A DNA stretch of 22,368 nucleotides from Bacteroidales bacterium. Lineage in GTDB: Bacteria > Bacteroidota > Bacteroidia > Bacteroidales > P3. Positions within the stretch are counted from its first letter, which is position 1, and every line of letters starts with the position of its first letter. This document shows, piece by piece, positions 7,781 to 15,407 of the stretch. The translations under genes and the position numbers were made by a program. The DNA is taken from assembly GCA_023227645.1 (NCBI GenBank), contig JALNVJ010000007.1, forward strand, positions 1-22,368, read 5' to 3'. Below the pieces are notes generated by a model. It made no database searches and had not been told where the DNA came from. It saw only the letters and a program-made list of their open reading frames with translations.

Positions 7781-10534
7781 ATGAAAAAAATTATTACACG
7801 ATTGCTTTTCGTTGCAATCTTACTAATCTCTCAGATTAGTATGGCTATTCCAGCCTATCCAGGATTAGTAAAGCTTTCACAACCAAATGGAGATGAAATT
7901 AGTGCATATCTTTTTGGAGATGAAAGAGTAAGTTGGATAGAATCAGAAGATAACTACACATTAATGGTTAATAAGGTAGGTTATCTTGAATATGCAATGA
8001 TTGACCAAAAGGGAGGCATGACTCCTTCTGGAGTTGTTGCTAAGAGCCCTTCAATGCGTTCAGTATCGGATATTAATTTCTTATCAACAATAGATAAGAA
8101 AATCAGATATTCCAAGGATCAAATTGATATAATGCTTGAAATAACAAAGTCAATGGAAACTTCAAAGTCAGGAGGAGTTGATGGTTTAACTATTGGTATT
8201 AGAAAACTATTAGTAATCTTAGTTGATTATTCCGACTTCTCATTTACTTACACAAGACAAAATTTTGAAGATTTATTTAACCAAGTAGGATATTCAGCAA
8301 ATTTAAGCACAGGATCTGTTAGGGATTATTTTGCTGCTTCTTCGTATGGTAAGCTTGACCTTCAATGTACAGTTGTTGGCCCATTCACTCTACCTCAAAC
8401 AAGAAAATTCTATGGAGAAGCAACAGATTCTATGAACGATATAAATGCAAAACAAATGATTCTTGATGCTTGTAATGCCGCAGATGCAAGTGTTGATTTC
8501 AGTATTTTTGATAACGATCACAATTTAATTGTTGATGGAGTACATATCGTTTATGCAGGAAAAGGACAACATAATGGTGGAGGAACAGATGCTATCTGGG
8601 CTCATCGTTCAAAATTAGGAGCTCAAGATTTTGTTTCAAATGAAGGGATTAGAATTATTGACTATTCTTGTGCTTCAGAAAAGAACTCTACTGGTTCAAT
8701 GTCGGGAGTTGGAGTTCATTCCCATGAATTTGGACATGTTTTAGGATTATGGGATTATTATGATGCAGACTATGAAATAAATGGAATATCAAAGACATTT
8801 GGAGATTTTGATATTATGGATGGAGGAGCATATAATAATAATGAAAAAACACCTCCTATTTACAATGCTTATTCTAAGGTTTTTCTTGGTTGGGCAAGTC
8901 CATATATAATCGACACCAATATGTTAATGGATATCACTTCATTTCACTCAACTGATTCTGCCTTAGTCTTCCAAATAAATACACCAATCAATGGAGAATA
9001 TTTTTTGATTGAAAATAAAGATTATACAGGTTGGAATGGTAAAGTAGATGCAATGCAATATTATATTAACACAACTGGAGTTACAAGTGGATTACTTGCA
9101 ATCCATGTTGATGAGTCAACTAATGCACTTGGGTGGGGAAGCAATTGTTTAAATTGTTATCCAAATAGAAATTCAGTTAAAATAATGAGTGCTGATGGAA
9201 TCTATAATGGGATACAATCAAGCAATTCATGGAATTACTCTAGTATGTCAAATATGTTCTACCCAGGTTCAAGCAATATTACTTCCCTTACTGACCAAAC
9301 AACATCAAACCTGCTTTCATGGGACAGCTCACCTTCAAATGTTTCAATTACTCAAATACAAAGGCTCCCAAATAAAAATATAACTTTCAAAACTAATGGA
9401 GGAGCTGATTATGGAGTAACTATTAACACTATAGGAGTAGATCAAATAACTCAAACATCTGTAGATTTATCTGGTTCAGCATCTGCATCCGTATTAGGTG
9501 ATGCTACAATAATTGAAAAGGGATTTGCCATTAACACTAATCCTTATCCAAGAGTTGCAGACATGAAAATTGTTGTAACAGGACAAACACCAACATTCAA
9601 CTTCACACTAACTAACCTTAATCCTGGGACAAGATATTATTGTCGCGCTTATGGTATTAATGCAAATGGTGTAAGTTATGGTGAACAAATCACATTTATA
9701 ACAATATCTGATCCTATAACAAATAATGCAATAATTGATAGTAATTTTGCTGCTTGTGAAACTGGGGAAATGCCAACATTAATTGGAACAGACCCTCAGG
9801 GAGGAAGCGGATCATTCACATATCGTTGGTTAGAAAGTAATGATGGCGTTAATTGGATAATTACACAAAATGCAGGAATTAATAGAGATTACACTCCATC
9901 TCAAATGACTGTTCCAACATATTATAAGAGAGTAGCTATTTCTGCAGAAAAATCGGATACATCACAATCTAAATATGTTCCAATAGTTCCAATGACTGTT
10001 GCAGGAGAAGTTGCAATTGAAAATGACTCAATAATTGAAAATGGCACAACAGGAGCAATAACCCTAACAAATAATGTTGGAGATGTTGTTTTGTGGCAAA
10101 GAAAAGATGGTAATGAACAATGGGCAGTTATTGATGTAGGCAATGCAACAAGCTTTTCTCAAATCCTTGATGCGGAAGGTATTTATCAGTATAGGGTAAG
10201 AGTAAGAAATGGAGCTTGTCCAACAAAAACAACAACTCCAGTTAGCGTTTATGTAGATGAAGTTGGAATTAATGATATTGACAAAGACCTAATTAATTTT
10301 AACCTATATCCAAATCCTGTTAATGGAGAATTTACTTTGGATGTAAATCTTGAGTCAGGCAAAACAATAGATATGCAAATAGTTAATCTATTAGGAAAAA
10401 TGGTTTATTTTAAATCAGATATAAACTCGAAAACTAAGATAAATGTTTCAACATTAGAAAGTGGAGCATATATATTGGTTTTAAGAGATGGAAAAAGAAT
10501 AGTTGGAAGAAAGCAAATCCAAGTAATCCAATAA
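7781..10534 (+). CDS. Secreted M6-type metalloprotease with T9SS sorting domain, short paralogue
   Basis: 917 residues, same N-terminal plan as the upstream protein: signal peptide (about 1-22, ending SMA), propeptide-like domain with GDERVSW, and catalytic domain (about 140-545). The zinc motif HEFGHVLGLWD has His315, Glu316, His319 and Asp325; FDIMDGG is a likely Met-turn. One Fn-III-like domain follows (about 546-643, with CRAYGINANGVSYGEQ), then two Ig-like domains (about 645-830) and a type A T9SS sorting domain (about 838-917, LYPNPVNGE then GAYILVLRDGK). It lacks the two jelly-roll modules and two of the Fn-III-like domains of its neighbour. The 6-base gap marks an operon. Likely surface-attached or released protease; substrate unknown. 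Confidence 0.9.
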   Translation: MKKIITRLLFVAILLISQISMAIPAYPGLVKLSQPNGDEISAYLFGDERVSWIESEDNYTLMVNKVGYLEYAMIDQKGGMTPSGVVAKSPSMRSVSDINFLSTIDKKIRYSKDQIDIMLEITKSMETSKSGGVDGLTIGIRKLLVILVDYSDFSFTYTRQNFEDLFNQVGYSANLSTGSVRDYFAASSYGKLDLQCTVVGPFTLPQTRKFYGEATDSMNDINAKQMILDACNAADASVDFSIFDNDHNLIVDGVHIVYAGKGQHNGGGTDAIWAHRSKLGAQDFVSNEGIRIIDYSCASEKNSTGSMSGVGVHSHEFGHVLGLWDYYDADYEINGISKTFGDFDIMDGGAYNNNEKTPPIYNAYSKVFLGWASPYIIDTNMLMDITSFHSTDSALVFQINTPINGEYFLIENKDYTGWNGKVDAMQYYINTTGVTSGLLAIHVDESTNALGWGSNCLNCYPNRNSVKIMSADGIYNGIQSSNSWNYSSMSNMFYPGSSNITSLTDQTTSNLLSWDSSPSNVSITQIQRLPNKNITFKTNGGADYGVTINTIGVDQITQTSVDLSGSASASVLGDATIIEKGFAINTNPYPRVADMKIVVTGQTPTFNFTLTNLNPGTRYYCRAYGINANGVSYGEQITFITISDPITNNAIIDSNFAACETGEMPTLIGTDPQGGSGSFTYRWLESNDGVNWIITQNAGINRDYTPSQMTVPTYYKRVAISAEKSDTSQSKYVPIVPMTVAGEVAIENDSIIENGTTGAITLTNNVGDVVLWQRKDGNEQWAVIDVGNATSFSQILDAEGIYQYRVRVRNGACPTKTTTPVSVYVDEVGINDIDKDLINFNLYPNPVNGEFTLDVNLESGKTIDMQIVNLLGKMVYFKSDINSKTKINVSTLESGAYILVLRDGKRIVGRKQIQVIQ

Positions 10535-10564
10535 TACTTTCCATACTTATAATATTAAATTCAC

Positions 10565-10603
10565 AGATAAGGTGGGAGAGTATTCTTCTACCTTATCTTT
10601 TTT
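10565..10603 (+). terminator. Rho-independent terminator of the metalloprotease operon
   Basis: 16-bp stem with two G-U pairs (AGATAAGGT...ACCTTATCT, extended inward by GGGAGA/TCTTCT pairing), 4-base loop GTAT, and a six-T run at 10598-10603. It lies 30 bases after the stop. Confidence 0.95.
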
Positions 10604-10616
10604 ACATTAATAAAAT

Positions 10617-11231
10617 ATGAAGAAATATATTATATATTTTTTTCTTTCACTTTCTTGTCTATTAAGCCTTAATGCTCAAAACAAAAGAGTATTATTTATT
10701 GGGAATAGCTATACCGAAGTAAACAACCTTCCTTCAATGATTTCAAGCTTATCAACATCAATGGGAAAAACTCTCGATTATGAAACTCATACTATGGGGG
10801 GAGCAAGATTTATGACCCATTGGAACAGTATTTCAAGTTCAGGGTTATTACAAAAAATTCAAACAGGAAATTTCGACTTTATAGTAATACAAGGACAAAG
10901 TCAAGAGGTGGCTTTTCCTGATGATCAATTCTTCCCCGAAGTCTATTCCTATGCAAAAAAACTTGACAGCATAATAAAGCTCAACAGCCCCCAATCTAAG
11001 GTTGTTTTCTATATGACCTGGGGATATAGATATGGTGATGCTCTAAACTGTCCAAGTTTTCCTCCATTTTGTACTTACTGGTCGGGACTGTACAATATTT
11101 TGTGTAAAACGGGAAAGTATAGATCTAAACTCAGAGCACTAATCTGCCATCAAAGATACATAAAAACTTATTTAAAGAGTGCGTTGGATTTTACAACGGG
11201 CTTAATTCAGAATCATGAATCTTCGTTTTGA
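10617..11231 (+). pseudogene. Truncated SGNH-hydrolase-like (DUF4886-type) secreted protein
   Basis: The first about 155 residues look like a secreted SGNH/GDSL-like hydrolase of the DUF4886 kind: signal peptide (1-20, ends LNA), nucleophile block VLFIGNSYT, conserved THTMGG, DFIVIQGQSQE, and VVFYMTWGYR...PPFCTY. After FCTY at about 11076 the sequence stops resembling the family. The last about 50 residues (SGLYNILCKTGK... to stop) read like translated non-coding DNA. The C-terminal Asp-His block expected for catalysis is missing, so the protein is probably inactive. The break coincides with an IS-like end at 11084. The ORF ends 17 bases from the end of the convergent rnfE. The start lies only 13 bases after the previous terminator. 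Family assignment is fairly sure; the exact substrate is unknown. Confidence 0.7.
11084..11231. mobile_element. Possible remnant of an IS256/Mutator-type insertion sequence end
   Basis: GGGACTGTACAATATTTTGT followed by GTAAAAC begins where the DUF4886-like homology stops. Its shape (GGGxCTGT...TTGTGTAAAA) resembles terminal inverted repeats of IS256-family elements as I remember them. No second inverted copy, transposase ORF or target duplication is visible, so only a fragment could be present. A minus-strand TATCTTTG (-7-like) lies at 11149-11156. The right boundary is uncertain and could reach rnfE. Confidence 0.4.
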
Positions 11232-11248
11232 AATATTTTTATAACGAA

Positions 11249-11842
11249 TTAATTAGCTTTCTTAGCTTGTAGTTTGTTTATTATTGCTATTAAGTAACCA
11301 AGGGCTATGAATGCACCTGGTGCTAATACGAATATTAATATGCCATCGTTATCTCCAATAAATTTGAAATTGAAAATTGAACCTGACCCTAGAATTTCTC
11401 TCACTGATCCAAGAATGGTTAGGGCTAGTGTGAAACCTAATCCCATACCAATTCCATCAAACATAGAATCCATTACTGTATTCTTATTAGCAAAGGCTTC
11501 TGCTCTTGCAAGAATTAGACAGTTTACAACAATAAGTGGAATGTATATCCCTAAGCTTACGTATAATGAGGGAACGTATGCTTGCATGGATAATTGTAGA
11601 ATAGTTACAAATGATGCTATAACAACAATAAATGCTGGTATTCTTACTTTGTCGGGGATATAACTTTTGATAGCAGATATTACAATATTGGAGCAAATTA
11701 ATACAAATGCTGTTGATAGTCCCATTCCTAAGCCATTGATTGCAGAGGTTGTTGTTCCAAGTGTTGGACACATTCCAACTAAAAGTACAAATATTGGATT
11801 TTCTTTTATTATTCCCTTTGATAATATACTTAACTTATTCAT
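11249..11842 (-). CDS. rnfE: Rnf ion-translocating ferredoxin:NAD+ oxidoreductase subunit E
   Basis: Six-helix membrane subunit of Rnf. The sequence is clearly RnfE rather than its homologue RnfA: KENPIFVLLVGMCPTLGTT at the N-terminus, LARAEAFA in the middle, GSVREILGSG and APGAF near the end. Cys25 (GMCP) and Cys108 (VNCL) are the two RnfE ligands of the membrane-embedded [2Fe-2S] cluster that RnfA normally completes. I take ATG 11842 (197 residues, normal length), which overlaps the end of rnfG by 8 bases. An in-frame ATG at 11893 would add 17 basic residues deep inside rnfG. In Bacteroides-type operons rnfA follows rnfE; here a truncated convergent gene comes after 17 bases instead. No terminator is seen. 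Confidence 0.93.
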   Translation of the reverse strand: MNKLSILSKGIIKENPIFVLLVGMCPTLGTTTSAINGLGMGLSTAFVLICSNIVISAIKSYIPDKVRIPAFIVVIASFVTILQLSMQAYVPSLYVSLGIYIPLIVVNCLILARAEAFANKNTVMDSMFDGIGMGLGFTLALTILGSVREILGSGSIFNFKFIGDNDGILIFVLAPGAFIALGYLIAIINKLQAKKAN

Positions 11843-12443
11843 GGCTATTTTTGTTTTGTTGTTCTTGGTATATTTTGTAAGCTTCGTAAGCATCTCTTAT
11901 TGATGAAAGAAAGGCTCTTGAAGATATTGTTGAAGCAGTGATTGCATCAATATCTCCTTTGTCCTTACTAACTGTGAAATTTACCTTATCTGGATTTTTT
12001 CCTATAATAGTTTGGTTGGCTTTGGAAGATTTAAACCACTCTCCTATTTTTGAACCTAAGCCCGGTGTTTCACTTGAAGATAGGATTGTGTAATTTGAAA
12101 TTTCTCCGTCTTTATTAACTCCTACCATAATTTCAATTTTGCCCGCATAACCATCATTAGAATAAGTTTGGATTGCTGCTCCAACTAATTCTCCATTATC
12201 TTCTGCTGGATATATAATAAATGGGGTTTCTTTTCCCTCAAGTTTTATTTCAACTGCTTGACCAACCTTTGAGTTTTTATTTGGCAGAACGTCCTTTATT
12301 GCATCTGCTTGCTTTTTGCTTTTAGCCAGTTCAATTGGATCTTTGGTCACTGTGAAAACTCCTGCTAAAAGTGCAGAAGAGATAAGAGATATTATACCTA
12401 AAGATAATATCATATTTTTTAAAGACGATTCTAATTTTGCCAT
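11835..12443 (-). CDS. rnfG: Rnf complex subunit G, covalent-FMN protein
   Basis: 202 residues: one N-terminal membrane helix (about 9-32) and an extracytoplasmic FMN-binding domain. The flavinylation motif is DAITASTIS, with Thr172 as the expected FMN-phosphate attachment site. SETPGLG at about 124-130 is the other family signature. I choose ATG 12443 (MAKLESSLKN), which matches the usual RnfG N-terminus. An upstream TTG at 12479 would add 12 residues and overlap rnfD. The gene begins 25 bases after the rnfD stop and overlaps rnfE by 8 bases. It passes electrons between RnfD and the rest of the complex. Flavin attachment needs an ApbE transferase, not found here. Confidence 0.94.
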   Translation of the reverse strand: MAKLESSLKNMILSLGIISLISSALLAGVFTVTKDPIELAKSKKQADAIKDVLPNKNSKVGQAVEIKLEGKETPFIIYPAEDNGELVGAAIQTYSNDGYAGKIEIMVGVNKDGEISNYTILSSSETPGLGSKIGEWFKSSKANQTIIGKNPDKVNFTVSKDKGDIDAITASTISSRAFLSSIRDAYEAYKIYQEQQNKNSHE

Positions 12444-12468
12444 ATTTTTTCTTGCTTTAAAATTAGTT

Positions 12469-13425
12469 TTAGTAGCCAAAAGGTTTTGGTTTGAATCCTT
12501 TGTTGATAAGAGGAGTTACTGCATTCATAATAAGAATTGCAAACGACACTCCCTCAGGCATAGGTCCAAAATTTCGGAATATTATTGTTAGTACTCCACA
12601 ACCTATACCAAAAACTAATTGTCCTTTATAAGTTATGGGTGAGGTTACCATATCTGTTGCCATAAATATTGCTCCTAACATCATACCTCCTGCTAATAGA
12701 TGATAAGCTGGATTAAGATATTGACTTGGGTCAATTAACCAAAGAATTAGAGCAAATATTCCTGCACTAAGAAGGAAAGATACTGGTATATGCCAAGTGA
12801 TTACTTTTCTAAATAGTAATATAAGACCTCCTATAATAAGAGCTAGGGCAGAAACTTCACCCAATGATCCTCCTATATTACCAATAAACATATTCCATAG
12901 ATCAACAGCTTGACCATTCTTTAGTGCTAGTAGAGGTGTTGGACCAGTTACTGCATCGGTAAGGCTATTTGAAAACAATGCTTTTGGTAGTGGCCAATCT
13001 GACATTGCAACCTTAGAGGGGAAGGATATAAAAAGAAATACACGACCAACAAGAGCTGGATTGAATGGGTTTTTCCCTAATCCTCCATAAGACATCTTCG
13101 CAACTCCTATTGCAACCAAAGCTCCTATTGCAAGAATCCATAGAGGAACACTTGCCGGAAGATTGAAAGCAAGAAGAATACCAGTTATAACGGCTGAGCC
13201 ATCATTAATTGTAGGTTTAACTTTAAGTAAGTATTTCTGAATAAGCCATTCAAATAACACACAAAACAGAACTGAGGTTAATGTTACTATTAGTGCTGGT
13301 AATCCAAAATAATATACTCCTACCAAAAATGCAGGTAAAAGGGCTATTACAACAGTCCACATTATGCTTTTTGTGGTTTGTTTGCTCTGAATGTGAGGTG
13401 AGCCCGAAACAGTTAGTAATGACAT
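12469..13425 (-). CDS. rnfD: Rnf complex subunit D, membrane FMN protein
   Basis: 318 residues, multi-pass membrane protein of the NqrB/RnfD family. It starts SPHIQSKQTT, then has helices with NDGSAVITGILLAFNLP and GLGKNPFNPALVGRVFL, all conserved in the family. The covalent FMN motif is DAVTGPTPLL, with Thr163 as the likely attachment residue. The residue before that Thr is Pro162, where the common form has Ala (SGAT/TGAT). Together with RnfG it forms the flavin path across the membrane and takes part in ion transport. It is separated from the preceding PsbP-like gene by 31 bases. Confidence 0.94.
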   Translation of the reverse strand: MSLLTVSGSPHIQSKQTTKSIMWTVVIALLPAFLVGVYYFGLPALIVTLTSVLFCVLFEWLIQKYLLKVKPTINDGSAVITGILLAFNLPASVPLWILAIGALVAIGVAKMSYGGLGKNPFNPALVGRVFLFISFPSKVAMSDWPLPKALFSNSLTDAVTGPTPLLALKNGQAVDLWNMFIGNIGGSLGEVSALALIIGGLILLFRKVITWHIPVSFLLSAGIFALILWLIDPSQYLNPAYHLLAGGMMLGAIFMATDMVTSPITYKGQLVFGIGCGVLTIIFRNFGPMPEGVSFAILIMNAVTPLINKGFKPKPFGY

Positions 13426-13456
13426 ATTCTAAAAAGTTTATTTATATATTATTGTT

Positions 13457-14032
13457 CTATCTCTTTGTCTCTAAATAAGACCTTGTGGAACGTATGATTT
13501 CTAAATATTTTATCTTATAATCTAATTCAAAATCCTCTTCCTTGCAAAAGGAAGTGAAGGATACAACCTTATTAAACATCTTAATGAAATAGAAATAACT
13601 AACGCAAGGCGTGTCTCCAATATAGTATTTTGTAAGGAACCAAATAGCTTCTTTCTCATTAATCTTTTCATCTCCTTGTTTATCAATACGAAAATCAACA
13701 AAAAACTCAGACCAGTCTATTGAATGAAAGTTTACATCAATATATTCCTCTAAGCTTCCCTCGTCCCAACGACTTGGAATAATTTGAAGTTTCTCTTCAA
13801 TAATTTCATCATCACTCTCTGAGTCTATTTCATCTTCTGAATATTCTTCTCCAAAAGGTGGATATAGAGTTATCTCTCCTTCCTGACCCTCTTCCAAAGA
13901 CCAATCATCAGGATAAGAAATCATATAATCATTTACCTTATCGATATATAATTCTCTCCCTATTTCTTGTGCAGAAACTACTGTCCAAGAAAAAACTAAG
14001 GCCATGAATAATATTATCTTATTAGCTTTCAT
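13457..14032 (-). CDS. Exported PsbP/DcrB-like protein embedded in the rnf operon
   Basis: 191 residues. The signal peptide is 1-21 (MALVFSWTVVSA, cut before QEIG), with no lipobox Cys. The mature part starts YMISYPDDWSLEEG, the opening seen in PsbP/DcrB/Mog1-like small domains. The rest also suits that fold: IPSRWDEGSLEEYIDV, then an EAIWFLTKYYIGDTPC...YFYFIKMFNKVVSFTSFC stretch and a C-terminal helix. Residues 62-80 are an acidic loop with 13 Asp/Glu (EEYSEDEIDSESDDEIIEE). The only two cysteines of the mature protein, Cys143 and Cys163, could form a disulfide. It starts 7 bases after the rnfC stop and precedes rnfD, so it is co-expressed with Rnf. It is not a known Rnf subunit; function unknown. 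An accessory role at the periplasmic face is inference from position. Confidence 0.75.
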   Translation of the reverse strand: MKANKIILFMALVFSWTVVSAQEIGRELYIDKVNDYMISYPDDWSLEEGQEGEITLYPPFGEEYSEDEIDSESDDEIIEEKLQIIPSRWDEGSLEEYIDVNFHSIDWSEFFVDFRIDKQGDEKINEKEAIWFLTKYYIGDTPCVSYFYFIKMFNKVVSFTSFCKEEDFELDYKIKYLEIIRSTRSYLETKR

Positions 14033-14039
14033 AAATCGA

Positions 14040-15371
14040 TTATTTTTGTGCTCTTTGGCGTCTTAGTTCTGCAATATTTGTTTTAGATAAACGAAGCATA
14101 TCAAGAAGTGGTCGTCCTGCTGGACAGGTATAAAGACAAGTTCCACATTCTATGCAATCCATAGCAAATGCTTTTTCTGCATCTTCCCAAAGACGGTTTT
14201 CTGCTAATTGAGCAATACGTATTGGTTCTAATCCCATAGGACAAACAGTTATACATTTACCACAACGCAAACAATTAGTTTCTTCCTTACGAGAAGATTC
14301 CTTATCTGACATAAATAAAATTGCAGAAGTTGTTTTGACTGTTGGAGCCGAAAGGTCAGAAATTGCTTTTCCCATCATTGGTCCTCCACTTATAACCTTA
14401 CCAGTGTCGTGTGGAAGTCCTCCAAAGGCATCTATTATTGATTGCATTGGAGTTCCTATCCTAACTAATAAGTTTTTCCCTTGTTTAAGATTCTTTCCTG
14501 TTAGAGTTAATATATTTTCAATTAGAGGTTTATTCTTTTGAACAGCTTTATATATAGCTTGAGCTGTACCAATATTATTTACAACACAACCTACCTCAAT
14601 AGGTAGCTTTCCGCTTGGAACCTCTCTTTTTGTTAATGCATATATTAGCTGTTTTTCTGCACCCTGAGGATATTTTGTTTTTAATGGCACTATTTCAATT
14701 CCAACAAAACCCTTAGCCAATTCTCTCATTCGCGAAATAGCTGAAGGCTTATTTTCCTCAATTCCAACTAAGGCTTTCTCAACACCTAATGCCCTTTTCA
14801 TTATTTCAATCCCAATTAAAGCTTCATCAGCAAGTTCGGTCATTAATCTATAATCGGATGTTAGGTAAGGCTCACATTCAGCTGCATTAATTATTAAATA
14901 TTCAGCTTTCTTTCCTGGAGGAACCATATATTTAATATGAGTTGGAAAGGCTGCTCCACCTAAACCCACAATACCCATTTCCTTTATCTTCTCAATAATC
15001 TCTTTTGAATCAAGCTTAATATCACTAATAATTTCTTTTGAAGTATCAATCCCTTCCTCCCATTCATCTTCTTCCACATCAATATAAACTGCTTGTTTCT
15101 TATAGCCTGTGAAATCGGTTGCAAAATCAATTTTGGATACTGTTCCAGTATATGGAGAATGCGTGTTAGCACAAATAAATTGTTCTGCCTTTGCAATCAG
15201 TTGTCCTGTTTTTAACCTATCACCTTTTTGAACCACAAGTGTTGCTGGTGCTCCCAAATGTTGGGAAACAAATACAATTCCCTGTTTTGGCAATGGAAAA
15301 ACTTCAATTGAACAATCATTAGTTAACTTATTTTCTTCTGGGTGAGCTCCACCCCTACGGAATGTTTTCAT
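14040..15371 (-). CDS. rnfC: Rnf complex subunit C, NADH-binding flavoprotein with ferredoxin-type clusters
   Basis: 443 residues, peripheral cytoplasmic subunit that exchanges electrons with NAD(H). An N-terminal barrel-sandwich domain (FRRGGAHPEENK, HSPYTGTV) is followed by a NuoF-like FMN/NADH domain (GLGGAAFPTHIK at 136-147, NAAECEPYLTSDYRLM at 162-177) and an SLBB region. Two [4Fe-4S] motifs follow, Cys367/370/373/377 and Cys406/409/412/416. The length is typical of the short RnfC without the long alanine-rich tail of some proteobacteria. It lies 36 bases after rnfB and 7 bases before the PsbP-like gene. Confidence 0.95.
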   Translation of the reverse strand: MKTFRRGGAHPEENKLTNDCSIEVFPLPKQGIVFVSQHLGAPATLVVQKGDRLKTGQLIAKAEQFICANTHSPYTGTVSKIDFATDFTGYKKQAVYIDVEEDEWEEGIDTSKEIISDIKLDSKEIIEKIKEMGIVGLGGAAFPTHIKYMVPPGKKAEYLIINAAECEPYLTSDYRLMTELADEALIGIEIMKRALGVEKALVGIEENKPSAISRMRELAKGFVGIEIVPLKTKYPQGAEKQLIYALTKREVPSGKLPIEVGCVVNNIGTAQAIYKAVQKNKPLIENILTLTGKNLKQGKNLLVRIGTPMQSIIDAFGGLPHDTGKVISGGPMMGKAISDLSAPTVKTTSAILFMSDKESSRKEETNCLRCGKCITVCPMGLEPIRIAQLAENRLWEDAEKAFAMDCIECGTCLYTCPAGRPLLDMLRLSKTNIAELRRQRAQK

Positions 15372-15407
15372 TGCTTGGATAGTTTTGTTAATTACTTTGA
15401 TTTTGCT

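Noticed and set aside
11307..11663. 118-residue ORF on the plus strand
   Set aside because: Antisense to rnfE, whose sequence is strongly conserved; the plus-strand translation has no domain features.
11249..11842. Considered whether this gene is rnfA instead of rnfE
   Set aside because: RAEAF, VREILGSG and APGAF features and the N-terminal KENPIFV are those of RnfE.
11843..11893. Upstream ATG for rnfE
   Set aside because: It would overlap rnfG by 59 bases and add a basic tail not usual for RnfE; the ATG at 11842 fits the family length.
12444..12479. TTG start for rnfG with 12 extra residues
   Set aside because: ATG at 12443 gives the usual RnfG N-terminus and avoids overlap with rnfD.
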